Shown here one piece after another: positions 24,501 through 33,381 of a DNA stretch of 64,000 nucleotides. The stretch is from contig NZ_JAUSYS010000001.1 of assembly GCF_030817015.1 (NCBI RefSeq), positions 1,984,001 to 2,048,000 of the forward strand, written 5' to 3'. This DNA comes from Arthrobacter sp. V1I7 (lineage in GTDB: Bacteria > Actinomycetota > Actinomycetes > Actinomycetales > Micrococcaceae). The position numbers and the translations under genes are program-made. The notes beneath the pieces were generated by a model. That model did not search any database, was not told the DNA's origin, and saw only the letters and a program-made list of their open reading frames with translations. The number at the start of each line of letters is the position of its first letter. The stretch's first letter is position 1.

Positions 24501-25203
24501 TTGAACGCGCTTTCCTTTGACCGCGCAGCACGTTTTCGCGCCCTCGTGGCCCGGCTTGACGGCAGCAACAGCACCAAGGAACGGACGCAGCTGCTACCCG
24601 CCCTGATTGACCTGGCGGAGGACCTGGCAGCTAGCCCTCCTGGCCGCCGGAAGCGCTTCACCCGCGCTGAAGGCCGAGATCATCGCCTTGGTCATCCGGT
24701 TCCGGGTCGAGAAGCAGCGCTCCGAGGTCATCCGTCCGCAGGCAGTTACCCGAACATTCGACTACGACACAACGGACCCCCGGTCGCGGAATCCGTATTA
24801 TGCGGACAAGAATCACCGCCAGGCTCGCAAAAACCGAGCCCGCCGGGTCAACTTCGGCTCCACCCCCAGCGCTCTGCAGTTCGGAAAGGACATGGCCGCG
24901 CTGCGCGAGGATGTCGACTTCGCTCTGGCCGATGCCGACAAGGACCCAAGCTTCCTGCTGGATCGGATCGTGAAGCTCTATCGAGCCCGGAAGAGGGCCC
25001 TAAACTCCAACTACGAGCACGAGGTCGGAGATGAGCTGGACGGGATGGCCATCAGTGTTGCCGGTACGACGGCACGGGAAGCTACGGCCCATGCGCGGCC
25101 GGCTGTCCGATTTTACAAACCTGTCCCGGATGAGGTCTCGCCAATCTTCAGTAAGCAGGTCGTTTCCGGTGGCCTGCCTACACTGGGTCGTGGTCGGCGT
25201 TAG
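24501..25203 (+). pseudogene. Hypothetical gene with an apparent frameshift
   Basis: The frame from 24501 gives MNALSFDRAARFRALVARLD and continues to LIDLAEDLAAS. At about 24635 sense moves to another frame (LLAAGSASPALKAEIIALVI), which runs to 25203 with RTFDYDTTDPRSRNPYYADK and FLLDRIVKLYRARKRALNS. Joined, these give a helical soluble protein of about 230 residues that I do not recognise. As with the gene at 23248-23806, a one-base error and genuine decay cannot be separated here. It is the last gene before the dif-like site. Confidence 0.5.
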
Positions 25204-25686
25204 CCGCGAGGGAGGATAGCCCACACACACCTTTGCGCCCATTCCGTAGCAGCGGCAAACCTATGTACCGGTGCGATCAGCTCGTCATACATCCCCGTCG
25301 TCCGCTGGGGTACCGTGGGATGGCGATTCTGTTGGCGCTACCGCTACCGCTAATGCTGCCGCCCTCCGACATTTAAGTCGACAATCGAATCAGTGGATCA
25401 AGCCGCAGACCTTGCAAACTTTCTCAAGGACAATGACGGTAAACAGGTTCAGTTAGATGTGACGTGCAAATCGTCCAGCACCGCATGTTACCCCGGACAG
25501 GCGAATTGATTCATCTGATGAGATACGCAGAGTACTACTTGACATAATGTGGATTATCGGCGTTTGGGGTGAGGGGTGGAAGGGGCCGGAAACACGTGGA
25601 ATATGCCGATGGTCGCACCCGGACCGGCCCGGCCTTTCCTCCGGCGAATCCATTGTCTTAAGCGTCGGCCTCGCTGAGAATGAACC
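25204..25686. other. Intergenic region containing the dif-like site
   Basis: No gene is supported in this 483-bp gap. It is relatively AT-rich around 25360-25560 and holds the 28-bp dif-like sequence (separate entry). The promoter of the type III PKS operon must lie in its last part, but no convincing hexamers were identified. Confidence 0.5.
25537..25564 (-). other. dif: Candidate chromosomal dif site (XerC/XerD recombination)
   Basis: On the minus strand the 28 bp consist of the arm AACGCCGATAA, a 6-nt spacer and the arm TTATGTCAAGT. The second arm matches the E. coli XerD-binding half (TTATGTTAAAT) at 9 of 11 positions. The first ends CGATAA where E. coli has CGCATAA-like sequence. The whole agrees with the actinobacterial dif consensus as I recall it. 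Dif resolves chromosome dimers at the replication terminus. Its place between IS-rich DNA and core genes, near the proteasome locus (also near the terminus in Mycobacterium tuberculosis), supports the call. Confidence 0.85.
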
Positions 25687-26883
25687 ATGACGGTCTACCT
25701 GAGGTCCCTGGAAACTGCTGTTCCACCAACTGTCCTGGTCCAAACCGAAGCGCGTGACGTCTTTGCGGCCCAGCCCGGACTGACGAGGCTCGGTACGCGG
25801 CTCGTCAGCACCTGCTTTGACTCGGCAGCCATCGACACCCGCTACACGGCCGTCGAGGAACTCACCCTGGACCGCCGGGCCGAGAATCCCCGGTTCTTCG
25901 ATTCCGCCACCGGCCTTCTGCTCAGTCCCAGCACCAAGGCCCGGAACGACATCTTTGCCACCGAGGCCACCAAACTCTTTATCGAGTCCGCCCAAAAAGC
26001 CCTGGACGCCTGCCCGGGAATTGATCCACTTGACATAACTCACCTGGTGACGGTCTCCTGCACCGGTTTTTTCAACCCGGGCCCGGACTATAAGATCGTG
26101 CGCGCCTTGGGCCTGAACCCGGCCGTTCAGCGGTACCACCTCGGCTTCATGGGCTGCTACGCCGCCTTTCCCGCGCTGCGGGCCGCGAAGTCCTTCTGCG
26201 AGGCCGATCCGGAGGCCGTGGTGCTGGTGGTCTGCGCCGAACTCTGCTCCCTGCACGTCCGGACCTCGAATGATCCGGACACCATCATGGGCTCGGCCCT
26301 GTTCGCCGACGGTGCGGCTGCGGCCATCATCAGCGCGCGGGACATCCCCGGTGAACCGGCGCTCCTGCAGTTGGACCACTTCGAAACGGTTCTGACGCCC
26401 GTCGGCGAGGAATCCATGGCATGGAACATCGGCGACCAAGGCTTCGAGATGGTGCTCGGCAACTACGTTCCGCACATCATCGACGACCACATCATCGGCG
26501 CACTGGAACCGCTGCTGTCCCGGGAGGTTTCCCTGCTCGGACTCCCCTACCGCGACATCCGGCACTGGGCCATCCATCCCGGCGGCCGCAGCATCCTGGA
26601 CAAGGTGCAGTCCCGGCTGGGGCTCAGCGACGAGCAGCTGGTACCGGCCCGGGAAACGCTCCGGAACTTCGGCAACATGAGCAGTGCGACGGTGCTGTTC
26701 GTGCTCAGGCACATCCTGGACCTTCCGGGCGAAGACGGCAACGAACGGATCTGTTCGATGGCGTTCGGGCCCGGGCTGACAGTCGAAACGGCACTCTTCA
26801 CCAAGCTCCGCGACACCGCGACGGCGGCTTCCGCGCGGACGGAGCGAAGCGCCGCCGCCCTGCCGGAATCCGCGCTGGCCTGA
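25687..26883 (+). CDS. Type III polyketide synthase
   Basis: This 398-aa chalcone-synthase-like enzyme condenses an acyl-CoA starter with malonyl-CoA units. The Cys-His-Asn triad is visible: Cys157 (LGFMGCYAAFPAL), His297 (HWAIHPGGRSILD) and Asn330 (RNFGNMSSATVLF). The length is normal for the family. It is the first gene of an operon; a SAM methyltransferase starts 9 bp after its stop and an FAD monooxygenase overlaps that. The set resembles systems that make methylated, hydroxylated alkylresorcinols or quinones, such as Streptomyces SrsABC. The starter unit cannot be deduced. Confidence 0.95.
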   Translation: MTVYLRSLETAVPPTVLVQTEARDVFAAQPGLTRLGTRLVSTCFDSAAIDTRYTAVEELTLDRRAENPRFFDSATGLLLSPSTKARNDIFATEATKLFIESAQKALDACPGIDPLDITHLVTVSCTGFFNPGPDYKIVRALGLNPAVQRYHLGFMGCYAAFPALRAAKSFCEADPEAVVLVVCAELCSLHVRTSNDPDTIMGSALFADGAAAAIISARDIPGEPALLQLDHFETVLTPVGEESMAWNIGDQGFEMVLGNYVPHIIDDHIIGALEPLLSREVSLLGLPYRDIRHWAIHPGGRSILDKVQSRLGLSDEQLVPARETLRNFGNMSSATVLFVLRHILDLPGEDGNERICSMAFGPGLTVETALFTKLRDTATAASARTERSAAALPESALA

Positions 26884-26891
26884 GGCGCAAC

Positions 26892-27593
26892 GTGGAGCTT
26901 CTGCGGGAACGTGCAACTGACGCGGTCGAGCAAATGGACCTGCCCGGCTGTGACCCGGCCCGGCTGGACCGGACCTACGAGCAGTTTGCGCTGGTCAACC
27001 GGGCCGTCTCCGGCTGGCGCGGCCTGTACCTCCGTGAGCTCCGGCCCCGGCTCAGGGCAGGCTCAGCCACGACCCTCCTCGACATCGGCTGCGGCGGCGG
27101 GGACGTGCCGGTAATGCTGGCCCGTTGGGCCTCCCGCGACGGGCTCCGGCTTGAGATCACGGCCATCGACCCGGATCCGCGGGCCAGCCGTTTCGCCGCC
27201 AAACATCATCCGGCGGCCGGCGTGACGTTCCGGCAGGCGACTACAGCCGGCCTGGTCCGCGAGGGCCGCAGCTACGACTTCGTCGTATCCAACCACGTGC
27301 TCCACCACCTGGCAGCGGACGAGTTTCCGGCCTTCCTGGCCGAGTCGGGAAAACTCTGCCACGGCCGGGTCATCCATAATGACCTGCGGCGCAGTGTCCT
27401 GGCCTATGCGCTCTTCTTCGCCGGCTCCCGGCCTCTCACCGGCTCCTATATCCGGCAGGACGGGCTGACGTCCATCCGGCGGAGCTACACGACGGCGGAG
27501 CTCCGTGCCGCCGCTCCCCCGGGCTGGACGGTGGTACGCCGCGCCCCCTACCGGAACCTGCTGATCCTCGACAAAAGCGCCGCGGGTGCCTGA
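26892..27593 (+). CDS. Class I SAM-dependent methyltransferase of the PKS operon
   Basis: The 233-aa enzyme starts at GTG, 9 bp after the PKS stop; the open frame further upstream lies inside the PKS gene and is not used. The SAM-binding motif I is TTLLDIGCGGGDVPVMLARW, the acidic motif II is EITAIDPDPRAS, and SYDFVVSNHVLHHL is the motif typical of small-molecule methyltransferases. It probably methylates the polyketide ring oxygen or carbon. The last codons overlap the GTG start of the monooxygenase by 8 nt, so all three genes form one transcript. Confidence 0.9.
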   Translation: MELLRERATDAVEQMDLPGCDPARLDRTYEQFALVNRAVSGWRGLYLRELRPRLRAGSATTLLDIGCGGGDVPVMLARWASRDGLRLEITAIDPDPRASRFAAKHHPAAGVTFRQATTAGLVREGRSYDFVVSNHVLHHLAADEFPAFLAESGKLCHGRVIHNDLRRSVLAYALFFAGSRPLTGSYIRQDGLTSIRRSYTTAELRAAAPPGWTVVRRAPYRNLLILDKSAAGA

Positions 27594-28743
27594 GGTCCTG
27601 GTCATCGGCGGCGGACCGGTCGGCCTGTTCATGGCCGCCCTGCTGCTGCAAAACGGCGTGCGGGTCCGGGTGCTCGAACAGCGCGCCGCGCCGGACCCGC
27701 ACTCCCGGGCCATCGGCATCCACCCTCCCGCGCTGGACGTGCTGGAACGGATCGGCGTCGCGCAGGAACTGGTGGCCGGGGGGATCCCGATCCGTCGCGG
27801 CATCGCGGTCGGCGGCGGGCGGCAGCTCGCGGAGATGAACTTCGACGGCGTGTCGGAGAGCTACCCCTTCGTCCTGTCCCTACCCCAGAGCCGTACCGAG
27901 GCAGCCCTGGAACGGCGCGTCCGGGCGCTCGATCCCGGCGCCCTGCACCGCGGCGTCGGGCTCACCGGCCTGCACGACGACGGCGCTCAGGTCACGGTGA
28001 CGGGCAGCTCACCCACGGGGCCGGTCCGGTATTCGGCGAACCTCGTGATCGCCGCCGACGGGGTCCGCTCCACCGTGCGGACACTGCAGGGAACGGCGGT
28101 GCATGCCAAGGACTATCCCGACACCTACCTGATGGGCGACTTCGCCGACGGCACCTGCCTCGGCCCGGACGCCGCGCTCTTCCTGGCGTCGGAGGGGATT
28201 GTCGAGTCCTTCCCGCTGCCCGGGGTCCAGCGCCGCTGGGTGCTCCGGCTCAACGGGTCGGACAGGGCGGGGAGTGCTGCGCTGCACGCCAAGACCGACG
28301 CCGGCTGGCTGGCGGAGCGCGTCCGGGACCGCACCGACATCCATGTCGACGCCGGCAGCAACAGCATGCTCAGCAGCTTCGGCGCACGGTCACGGCTGGC
28401 ACGCCGGATGGTGACCGGACGGACAATCCTGATCGGCGACGCCGCCCACGAGATCAGCCCTATCGGAGGCCAGGGCATGAACCTGGGCTGGCTCGACGCT
28501 GTGGCGCTGGCGCCGCTCGTGCTCGCCGCCGTGCGGGGTGCCGACGCGGGAGCGCAACTGCAAAGGTTTGAACGCAACCGGATGACGGCCGCCGTCAGGG
28601 CGATGCGGCAGGCGGAGATCAATATGGCGCTGGGCCGGCCGCTCGCCGGCACCCTCCTTGACATCAGGAACAACGCGATCTCGGCGGCCGCCGCGGTCCC
28701 GGCGCTGAATTCATTCGTGGCCCGCCGTTTCACCATGCAGTGA
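27586..28743 (+). CDS. FAD-dependent aromatic hydroxylase of the PKS operon
   Basis: This 385-aa flavoprotein is of the p-hydroxybenzoate hydroxylase type. The Rossmann motif VLVIGGGPVGLFMAALLLQ is at the N-terminus, NLVIAADGVRSTVR is the DG motif, and TILIGDAAHEISPIGGQGMN is the GD motif that binds the FAD ribityl chain. It begins at a GTG overlapping the methyltransferase stop. In this setting it would hydroxylate the phenolic product of the type III PKS, possibly leading to a quinone. The substrate is inferred from the operon. Confidence 0.92.
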   Translation: MPEVLVIGGGPVGLFMAALLLQNGVRVRVLEQRAAPDPHSRAIGIHPPALDVLERIGVAQELVAGGIPIRRGIAVGGGRQLAEMNFDGVSESYPFVLSLPQSRTEAALERRVRALDPGALHRGVGLTGLHDDGAQVTVTGSSPTGPVRYSANLVIAADGVRSTVRTLQGTAVHAKDYPDTYLMGDFADGTCLGPDAALFLASEGIVESFPLPGVQRRWVLRLNGSDRAGSAALHAKTDAGWLAERVRDRTDIHVDAGSNSMLSSFGARSRLARRMVTGRTILIGDAAHEISPIGGQGMNLGWLDAVALAPLVLAAVRGADAGAQLQRFERNRMTAAVRAMRQAEINMALGRPLAGTLLDIRNNAISAAAAVPALNSFVARRFTMQ

Positions 28744-28795
28744 GCAGCGGGTCGGTCCAGCCGGCGGGGCCATGTCCCCGGAATAGACTGGGGGC

Positions 28796-29728
28796 ATGGG
28801 CCGCCTCTCCAGGACGAACCGGCGCATGGCATTGCCGACCACGGCAGCGGCGGGTCTGCTGGCCGTCGTGTCGGCATGCGGTGCGGGCGGCGGAAGCGCC
28901 GCCGGGACGGGTCCCCGGGAACCGCAACGGGCCTTCCCGGTCACCGCCGAGGTCAACCAGCTCCGCGACAACTACGGCAAACAGATCGTCTCGATCCAGC
29001 TCACCAATACCTCAGACGCCGCACTGACCGTGCTTGGTGCCCGGCTCGATAGTGCGCTGTTCGCGGACAGGATCAGCTGGCAGGCGTCCCCGGACGGGAT
29101 CGAGCTCCCACCCGGCCAGACCAAGAGCCTCCCGGCACAATTGCCCGCCCCGGTCTGCGCACCGGCCGGACGGGCGGAAGCCGCACCAACCCTCGCCCTG
29201 ACGATGGCACCGGCCACGGAAACCGCGCTGGAGGAAACTGCACCGGAGGAAATCGTCACCGCGGCCGACCCCTACGGTGTCCTGGCCCGGACCAACGCCG
29301 AACTGTGTCTCGCGCAAGCGGCGGACGCTATCGCCGGATTCCGGCTGGATCCCGGCCTTGAGGTCTCCGCGGACGGGCGGACCGCCGTCGTGCGGCTGCT
29401 CATGACACCACGGCACGCCGGGCCTGCCGCTGATTCCGCTGCCTTGACGATAGTCCGGATCGAGGGCACCACGCTCCTGGCCGAGGACCCGGCGGTCCCC
29501 TGGCCCCGTGCCGTTCCGGTGCGGACCGGCGGGGACGGCCGCGAGATCCGGCTGGGGATCCGGCCCGCGCGGTGCGATCCGCACGCCGTGGCGGAAGACA
29601 AGGTCGGGACGCTGCTTCCGCTCCGCGTGACAGTCGCAGGGCGGGACGGCGTGCTCAAGGTCGACGCCGGGCCGCTGCTTCGCGGCCGCATCTACGACTT
29701 TGTCACCGCAGCCTGCGGACGCCAGTAG
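28796..29728 (+). CDS. Putative lipoprotein of unknown function
   Basis: The N-terminus MGRLSRTNRRMALPTTAAAG followed by LLAVVSAC is a lipoprotein signal with Cys near residue 28. The mature part is about 280 residues and mostly beta (VSIQLTNTSDAALTVLGARLD; AVVRLLMTPRHAG). The text resembles actinobacterial extracellular proteins with immunoglobulin-like folds, but no named domain is recognised. It sits between the PKS operon and def and is probably transcribed with def, since only 9 bp separate them. Confidence 0.75.
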   Translation: MGRLSRTNRRMALPTTAAAGLLAVVSACGAGGGSAAGTGPREPQRAFPVTAEVNQLRDNYGKQIVSIQLTNTSDAALTVLGARLDSALFADRISWQASPDGIELPPGQTKSLPAQLPAPVCAPAGRAEAAPTLALTMAPATETALEETAPEEIVTAADPYGVLARTNAELCLAQAADAIAGFRLDPGLEVSADGRTAVVRLLMTPRHAGPAADSAALTIVRIEGTTLLAEDPAVPWPRAVPVRTGGDGREIRLGIRPARCDPHAVAEDKVGTLLPLRVTVAGRDGVLKVDAGPLLRGRIYDFVTAACGRQ

Positions 29729-29737
29729 TCTGTTGGC

Positions 29738-30409
29738 ATGTCACCAGAGGCCAAGGTCACGGACTTCAGCGCCGCCCGCATCCAGGAAACCGCCCAGCAA
29801 ATCCTCAGCGCAGGGGTGCTTCCGACGATTGTCCAGGCCGGCCACCCGGTCCTCCGGCAGGTGGCGGCGCCCTTTGACGGGCAGCTGAACGCGGCCGAAC
29901 TCGGGCAGCTGATCGACCTGATGCGCAGCGTCATGCACAAGGCGCCGGGCGTGGGCCTCGCCGCCCCGCAGCTCGGCATTCCGTTGCAGCTGGCCGTGCT
30001 CGAGGACCAGTTCCAGGTCGACCCCGAAGTTGCCGGCACCCGCGGAAGGGAGCCGCTGCCGTTCTTCGCGATGCTTAACCCGTCCTACCGCCCACTGGGT
30101 CCCTCGACCGTGGCGTTCTACGAAGGATGCCTGTCCCTGAACGGTCTGCAGGCTGCCGTGTCCCGGCCCGAGTCGGTGCGGCTCGATTTCACTGCGCCGG
30201 ACGGCAGCCGTCAAGAGCGGGACTTCAGCGGCTGGCAGGCCCGGATTGTCCAGCATGAAACAGACCACACGCATGGCATCCTGTACCTGGACCGGGCGGA
30301 GCTCCGTTCCATCACCACCAATGCCGAATACTCAGCCCGCTGGGCGCAGCCGGACATCAGCCTCGCCCGGCGGGAACTCGGGTTCCTGCCGGACCCGCCG
30401 GCGCCCTAA
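29738..30409 (+). CDS. def: Peptide deformylase
   Basis: Peptide deformylase removes the N-formyl group from nascent proteins using a metal ion. Its three motifs are present: GVGLAAPQLGI (motif 1), YEGCLSLNG with the metal-binding Cys (motif 2) and VQHETDHTHGILYLDR with the two metal His (motif 3). At 223 aa it is longer than the E. coli enzyme, with an N-terminal extension (about residues 1-45) common in actinobacterial forms. The family's usual L after HExDH is T here (HETDHTHG), a minor oddity. Confidence 0.93.
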   Translation: MSPEAKVTDFSAARIQETAQQILSAGVLPTIVQAGHPVLRQVAAPFDGQLNAAELGQLIDLMRSVMHKAPGVGLAAPQLGIPLQLAVLEDQFQVDPEVAGTRGREPLPFFAMLNPSYRPLGPSTVAFYEGCLSLNGLQAAVSRPESVRLDFTAPDGSRQERDFSGWQARIVQHETDHTHGILYLDRAELRSITTNAEYSARWAQPDISLARRELGFLPDPPAP

Positions 30410-30504
30410 GCAGGTCGTCAGCACCGGGCGCCCGGGCCGGGAAGCAGCTCGCGGGCCTGCCGGCCCGGCGGCGCCGGATGCACCGCCGCCCTAGGATGGA
30501 CAGT

Positions 30505-31404
30505 ATGTTCCCCGTGTCCGTTGCCTCCCTGCTGTGCCCGGTGTGCCGAAACAGGCTCCGGCCCGGCGGTGGCTCCGGCCGGATGCTGGTGTGCCCGGCG
30601 GGCCACAGTTTCGACGCGGCCAAGCAGGGGTATTTCAATTTCCTGGTCGGCAAGGGAACGGTCTTCGAAGCCGACGCGGCCGACATGGTGGCGGCCCGCT
30701 TTGAATTCCTCTCGGCTGGACACTACCGGCCGCTCGCCGATGCCGTGGCCGAACTCTCCGCCCCGGCACTGGCCGCCCAGCAGAATGCCGGCACCGGAGC
30801 CGTGGCCACGGTGCTGGACGCCGGAACCGGCACCGGGCACTACCTCCGGGCTCTGCTGGACCGGACCGTGCAGGATGGAAGCGCGCGTGCCGGGAGACCG
30901 GTCGCGGCAATCGGCCTCGACATCTCGAAGTTTGCGCTCCGCCGCGCGGCAAAGCTGAACCCCGAGGCGGTGAATCTGGTGAGCGATGTGTGGCAGCCAC
31001 TGCCGGTCGCGAACGATGCCGTCGACGTCGTCACCGTGGTCTTCGCGCCACGCAACGCGGCCGAATTTGCCCGGGTGCTCCGGCCTGGCGGCCGCCTGGT
31101 GGTTGTCACACCCCGGCCCGGGCACCTTGCCGAGATCGCCGGCCAGACCGGAATGCTGGGGATCGAACCGGCGAAGGACGAACGGCTTGCCGCCTCCCTG
31201 GAGAATCATTTTTCCGCGGTCAGCGGCCGCGACCTTGACCTGGATCTGGCCCTCTCCCCTGCCGACGTCGCGAGGCTGGCTGTGATGGGTCCGGCCGGAC
31301 ACCATCTGGACCGCGGCGCCCTCGACTCACTGGTGGCTGCACTTCCGCCGATAACTGCCGTGTCCGCCCGGTTCCGGATCAGCGTCTTCGAACCGCGTTC
31401 CTAG
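30505..31404 (+). CDS. RlmA-like 23S rRNA (guanine-N1)-methyltransferase
   Basis: RlmA enzymes methylate N1 of a guanine in 23S rRNA helix 35. An N-terminal zinc finger is seen (LCPVCRNRL, then VCPAGHSFDAAKQGYFNFLV), followed by a SAM-binding domain (TVLDAGTGTGHYLRALLD; AIGLDISKFALRRAAK; FAPRNAAEFARVLRPGGRLV). The sequence after the finger is the hallmark of this family. The ATG at 30505 is chosen for its place after AGGATGG; ATGs at 30496 and 30478 are in frame. In Gram-positive producers the relative TlrB confers tylosin resistance, so a resistance role cannot be excluded. Confidence 0.85.
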   Translation: MFPVSVASLLCPVCRNRLRPGGGSGRMLVCPAGHSFDAAKQGYFNFLVGKGTVFEADAADMVAARFEFLSAGHYRPLADAVAELSAPALAAQQNAGTGAVATVLDAGTGTGHYLRALLDRTVQDGSARAGRPVAAIGLDISKFALRRAAKLNPEAVNLVSDVWQPLPVANDAVDVVTVVFAPRNAAEFARVLRPGGRLVVVTPRPGHLAEIAGQTGMLGIEPAKDERLAASLENHFSAVSGRDLDLDLALSPADVARLAVMGPAGHHLDRGALDSLVAALPPITAVSARFRISVFEPRS

Positions 31405-31562
31405 GCCCGTTCCGCACCCCGCCCGGGAGCCGCCCAGATAACGACTTGGCCACGTTGCCGAACACTTTTCCGCGGCCCCCCGCGGCCCGCGGCCTTCGGC
31501 TTAGGATGGAAGCAGAGTTACTGAGGGTCTGCGCTGCCGGCCCCGGGGCGAAGGGGGAACGA

Positions 31563-32024
31563 ATGTTCGACTGGCTGGCCGAAAACTGGTGGGCATTGTG
31601 GCTCACGGGCTTCCTGGCATTCGCCGTGGTGGAGATGATCACTCTCGACCTCTTCTTCATCATGCTCGGTGGCGGCGCATTGGCCGGGCTGCTCGCCGAC
31701 TTCGCGGGAGCGGACCTCTGGCTTCAGATCGTCGCCTTTTGCGTCGTCTCCCTTCTGATGATCGGCTTCGTGCGGCCTGTCGCCCTCAAGCACCTCCACC
31801 GGGGGCCGGCCGAGCAGCGCAGCAACATCGAACGCCTGATCGGCGAGTCCGCACTGGTCATGGAATCCGTCACTGAGAGCGGTGGACTCGTCAAGATCGG
31901 CGGAGACGTCTGGAGCGCGCGATCCGAGGCCGGAGTCCTCGCACCGGGCCAGCACGCCGTCGTCAGCGCCATCGAGGGCGCAACCGCCGTCGTGACCCCG
32001 CAGGCGGAAGCGGCCAACCCGTAG
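31563..32024 (+). CDS. NfeD-family membrane protein
   Basis: The 153-aa protein begins MFDWLAENWWALWLTGFLAF and has three to four membrane segments followed by a C-terminal OB-fold (IERLIGESALVMESVTESGG; VKIGGDVWSARSE; VVSAIEGATAVVTP). NfeD proteins are partners of SPFH/stomatin proteins in membrane organisation and quality control, and a stomatin gene follows 128 bp downstream. The start is placed at the ATG after AAGGGGGAACGA; an upstream in-frame ATG lacks such a site. Confidence 0.88.
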   Translation: MFDWLAENWWALWLTGFLAFAVVEMITLDLFFIMLGGGALAGLLADFAGADLWLQIVAFCVVSLLMIGFVRPVALKHLHRGPAEQRSNIERLIGESALVMESVTESGGLVKIGGDVWSARSEAGVLAPGQHAVVSAIEGATAVVTPQAEAANP

Positions 32025-32152
32025 GCACGACCCCATGCGGCGTCCCGATACCGGGAAAAGACTTCCTGCCGCCGCCACCGGCGGCAGGACCGTCGCGGCA
32101 GCTATCCGGCCGCTGACATAGCAGGACCACATAACTGGGGAAAAGGTGATGT

Positions 32153-33163
32153 ATGGATATCGCAGTCGCAATCGTGCTGCTGGTACTCGTTGCGTTCGTA
32201 ATTATTGTGCTGGTGCGCTCGGTGCGGATTATCCCGCAGGCCCGGGCCGGCGTCGTCGAGCGGCTCGGCAAGTACCAGCGCACTCTTAACCCCGGCCTCA
32301 CCATCCTGATCCCGTTCGTGGACCGGTTGCTCCCGCTGCTGGACCTGCGCGAACAGGTGGTCTCCTTCCCGCCGCAGCCGGTGATCACCGAAGACAACCT
32401 GGTGGTCTCGATCGACACCGTGGTCTACTTCCAGGTCACGGACGCGCGCGCCGCGACGTACGAGATCGCCAACTACATCCAGGCCGTCGAGCAGCTCACC
32501 ACGACGACGCTCCGCAACGTCGTCGGCGGCCTGAACCTCGAAGAGGCCCTGACATCCCGTGACCAGATCAATGGCCAGCTTCGCGGCGTGCTTGATGAAG
32601 CGACGGGCCGCTGGGGCATCCGCGTCTCCCGCGTGGAGCTCAAGGCGATCGATCCGCCCCACTCGATCCAGGACTCGATGGAGAAGCAGATGCGGGCCGA
32701 GCGTGACCGGCGCGCCGCCATCCTCACCGCCGAAGGCACCAAGCAGTCGGCCATCCTTACCGCGGAAGGCCAGCGCCAGTCCTCCATCCTGAAGGCCGAG
32801 GGCGACGCGAAGGCGGCGATCCTGCGGGCGGACGGAGAGGCCCAGGCGATCCAGAAGGTGTTCGACGCCATCCACAAGGGGAACCCGGACAACAAGCTCC
32901 TGGCGTACCAGTACCTGCAGACCCTCCCGAAGATCGCCGAGGGTTCCTCGAACAAGCTCTGGATCATCCCAAGCGAGGTCGGCGAAGCGCTGAAGGGAAT
33001 CGGCAACGTCCTGGGCGGGACCGCTTCCGGCCAGGCATCCGATGGCCTGTTCGGCCCCGATGTGGACGGCCGGGCACCCGTAGCGCCGGCGGCGGGGGCA
33101 GTGGGCACGGAAGCTGTCGCTCCGTCCGCCGGTCCCACTCCCCCGGCACGCCCGCCGAGCTAG
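32153..33163 (+). CDS. SPFH/band 7 (stomatin-like) membrane protein
   Basis: One N-terminal membrane segment (IAVAIVLLVLVAFVIIVLVR) is followed by the SPFH domain. Conserved features include RAGVVERLGKYQRTLNPGL, VISIDTVVYFQVTD-like sequence, and AVEQLTTTTLRNVVGGLNLE. The GIRVSRVELKAIDPPHSIQDSMEKQ region leads into an Ala/Glu-rich coiled coil with repeated ILTAEGxxQSxIL units. The last 60 residues are Pro/Ala-rich. Such proteins oligomerise as membrane scaffolds with NfeD partners. It is 336 aa and intact. Confidence 0.92.
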   Translation: MDIAVAIVLLVLVAFVIIVLVRSVRIIPQARAGVVERLGKYQRTLNPGLTILIPFVDRLLPLLDLREQVVSFPPQPVITEDNLVVSIDTVVYFQVTDARAATYEIANYIQAVEQLTTTTLRNVVGGLNLEEALTSRDQINGQLRGVLDEATGRWGIRVSRVELKAIDPPHSIQDSMEKQMRAERDRRAAILTAEGTKQSAILTAEGQRQSSILKAEGDAKAAILRADGEAQAIQKVFDAIHKGNPDNKLLAYQYLQTLPKIAEGSSNKLWIIPSEVGEALKGIGNVLGGTASGQASDGLFGPDVDGRAPVAPAAGAVGTEAVAPSAGPTPPARPPS

Positions 33164-33201
33164 CCGCACGCCGGGCCGGGCCGGGCGCACGAGGAACACA
33201 G

Positions 33202-33229
33202 GGAGGCATCCGCCAGAGCGGGTGCCTCC
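33202..33229 (+). terminator. Stem-loop after the stomatin gene
   Basis: GGAGGCATCCGC pairs with GCGGGTGCCTCC (one G-T pair) around a short loop, 39 bp after the stomatin stop, followed by a TTCCTCT tract rather than a pure T-run. It probably ends the NfeD-stomatin transcript before the rbpA promoters. Confidence 0.55.
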
Positions 33230-33295
33230 TTCCTCTGCTGTGCCTCCTTCCTTGGCAGCCATGAACCGGCGGCCGGCGCGGAACGGCGGCAGGGC

Positions 33296-33325
33296 TTTAC
33301 CGGAGCGGTACCGTTCCCGTATACT
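33296..33325 (+). promoter_or_regulatory. Housekeeping-type promoter upstream of rbpA
   Basis: TTTACC (33296-33301) and TATACT (33320-33325) are separated by 18 bp. The predicted start near 33332 would give a leader of about 190 nt before the rbpA ATG. Confidence 0.5.
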
Positions 33326-33355
33326 TGAATATTTGTCCGGCTGGTTCAGCCCGTC

Positions 33356-33381
33356 GGAACAATTACGCCTCGCAAAGCGTT
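33356..33381 (+). promoter_or_regulatory. SigR/SigH-type (thiol-stress) promoter upstream of rbpA
   Basis: GGAAC (33356-33360), 18 bp, then GTT (33379-33381) matches the actinobacterial SigR/SigH consensus GGAAT-N18/19-GTT in all but one base. rbpA is a known SigR target in Streptomyces, which supports the assignment. It lies downstream of the housekeeping-type promoter. Confidence 0.65.

Noticed and set aside
25547..25575. TTGACA as a -35 element for the PKS operon
   Set aside because: The hexamer lies inside the dif-like sequence and no -10 follows at 16-18 bp.
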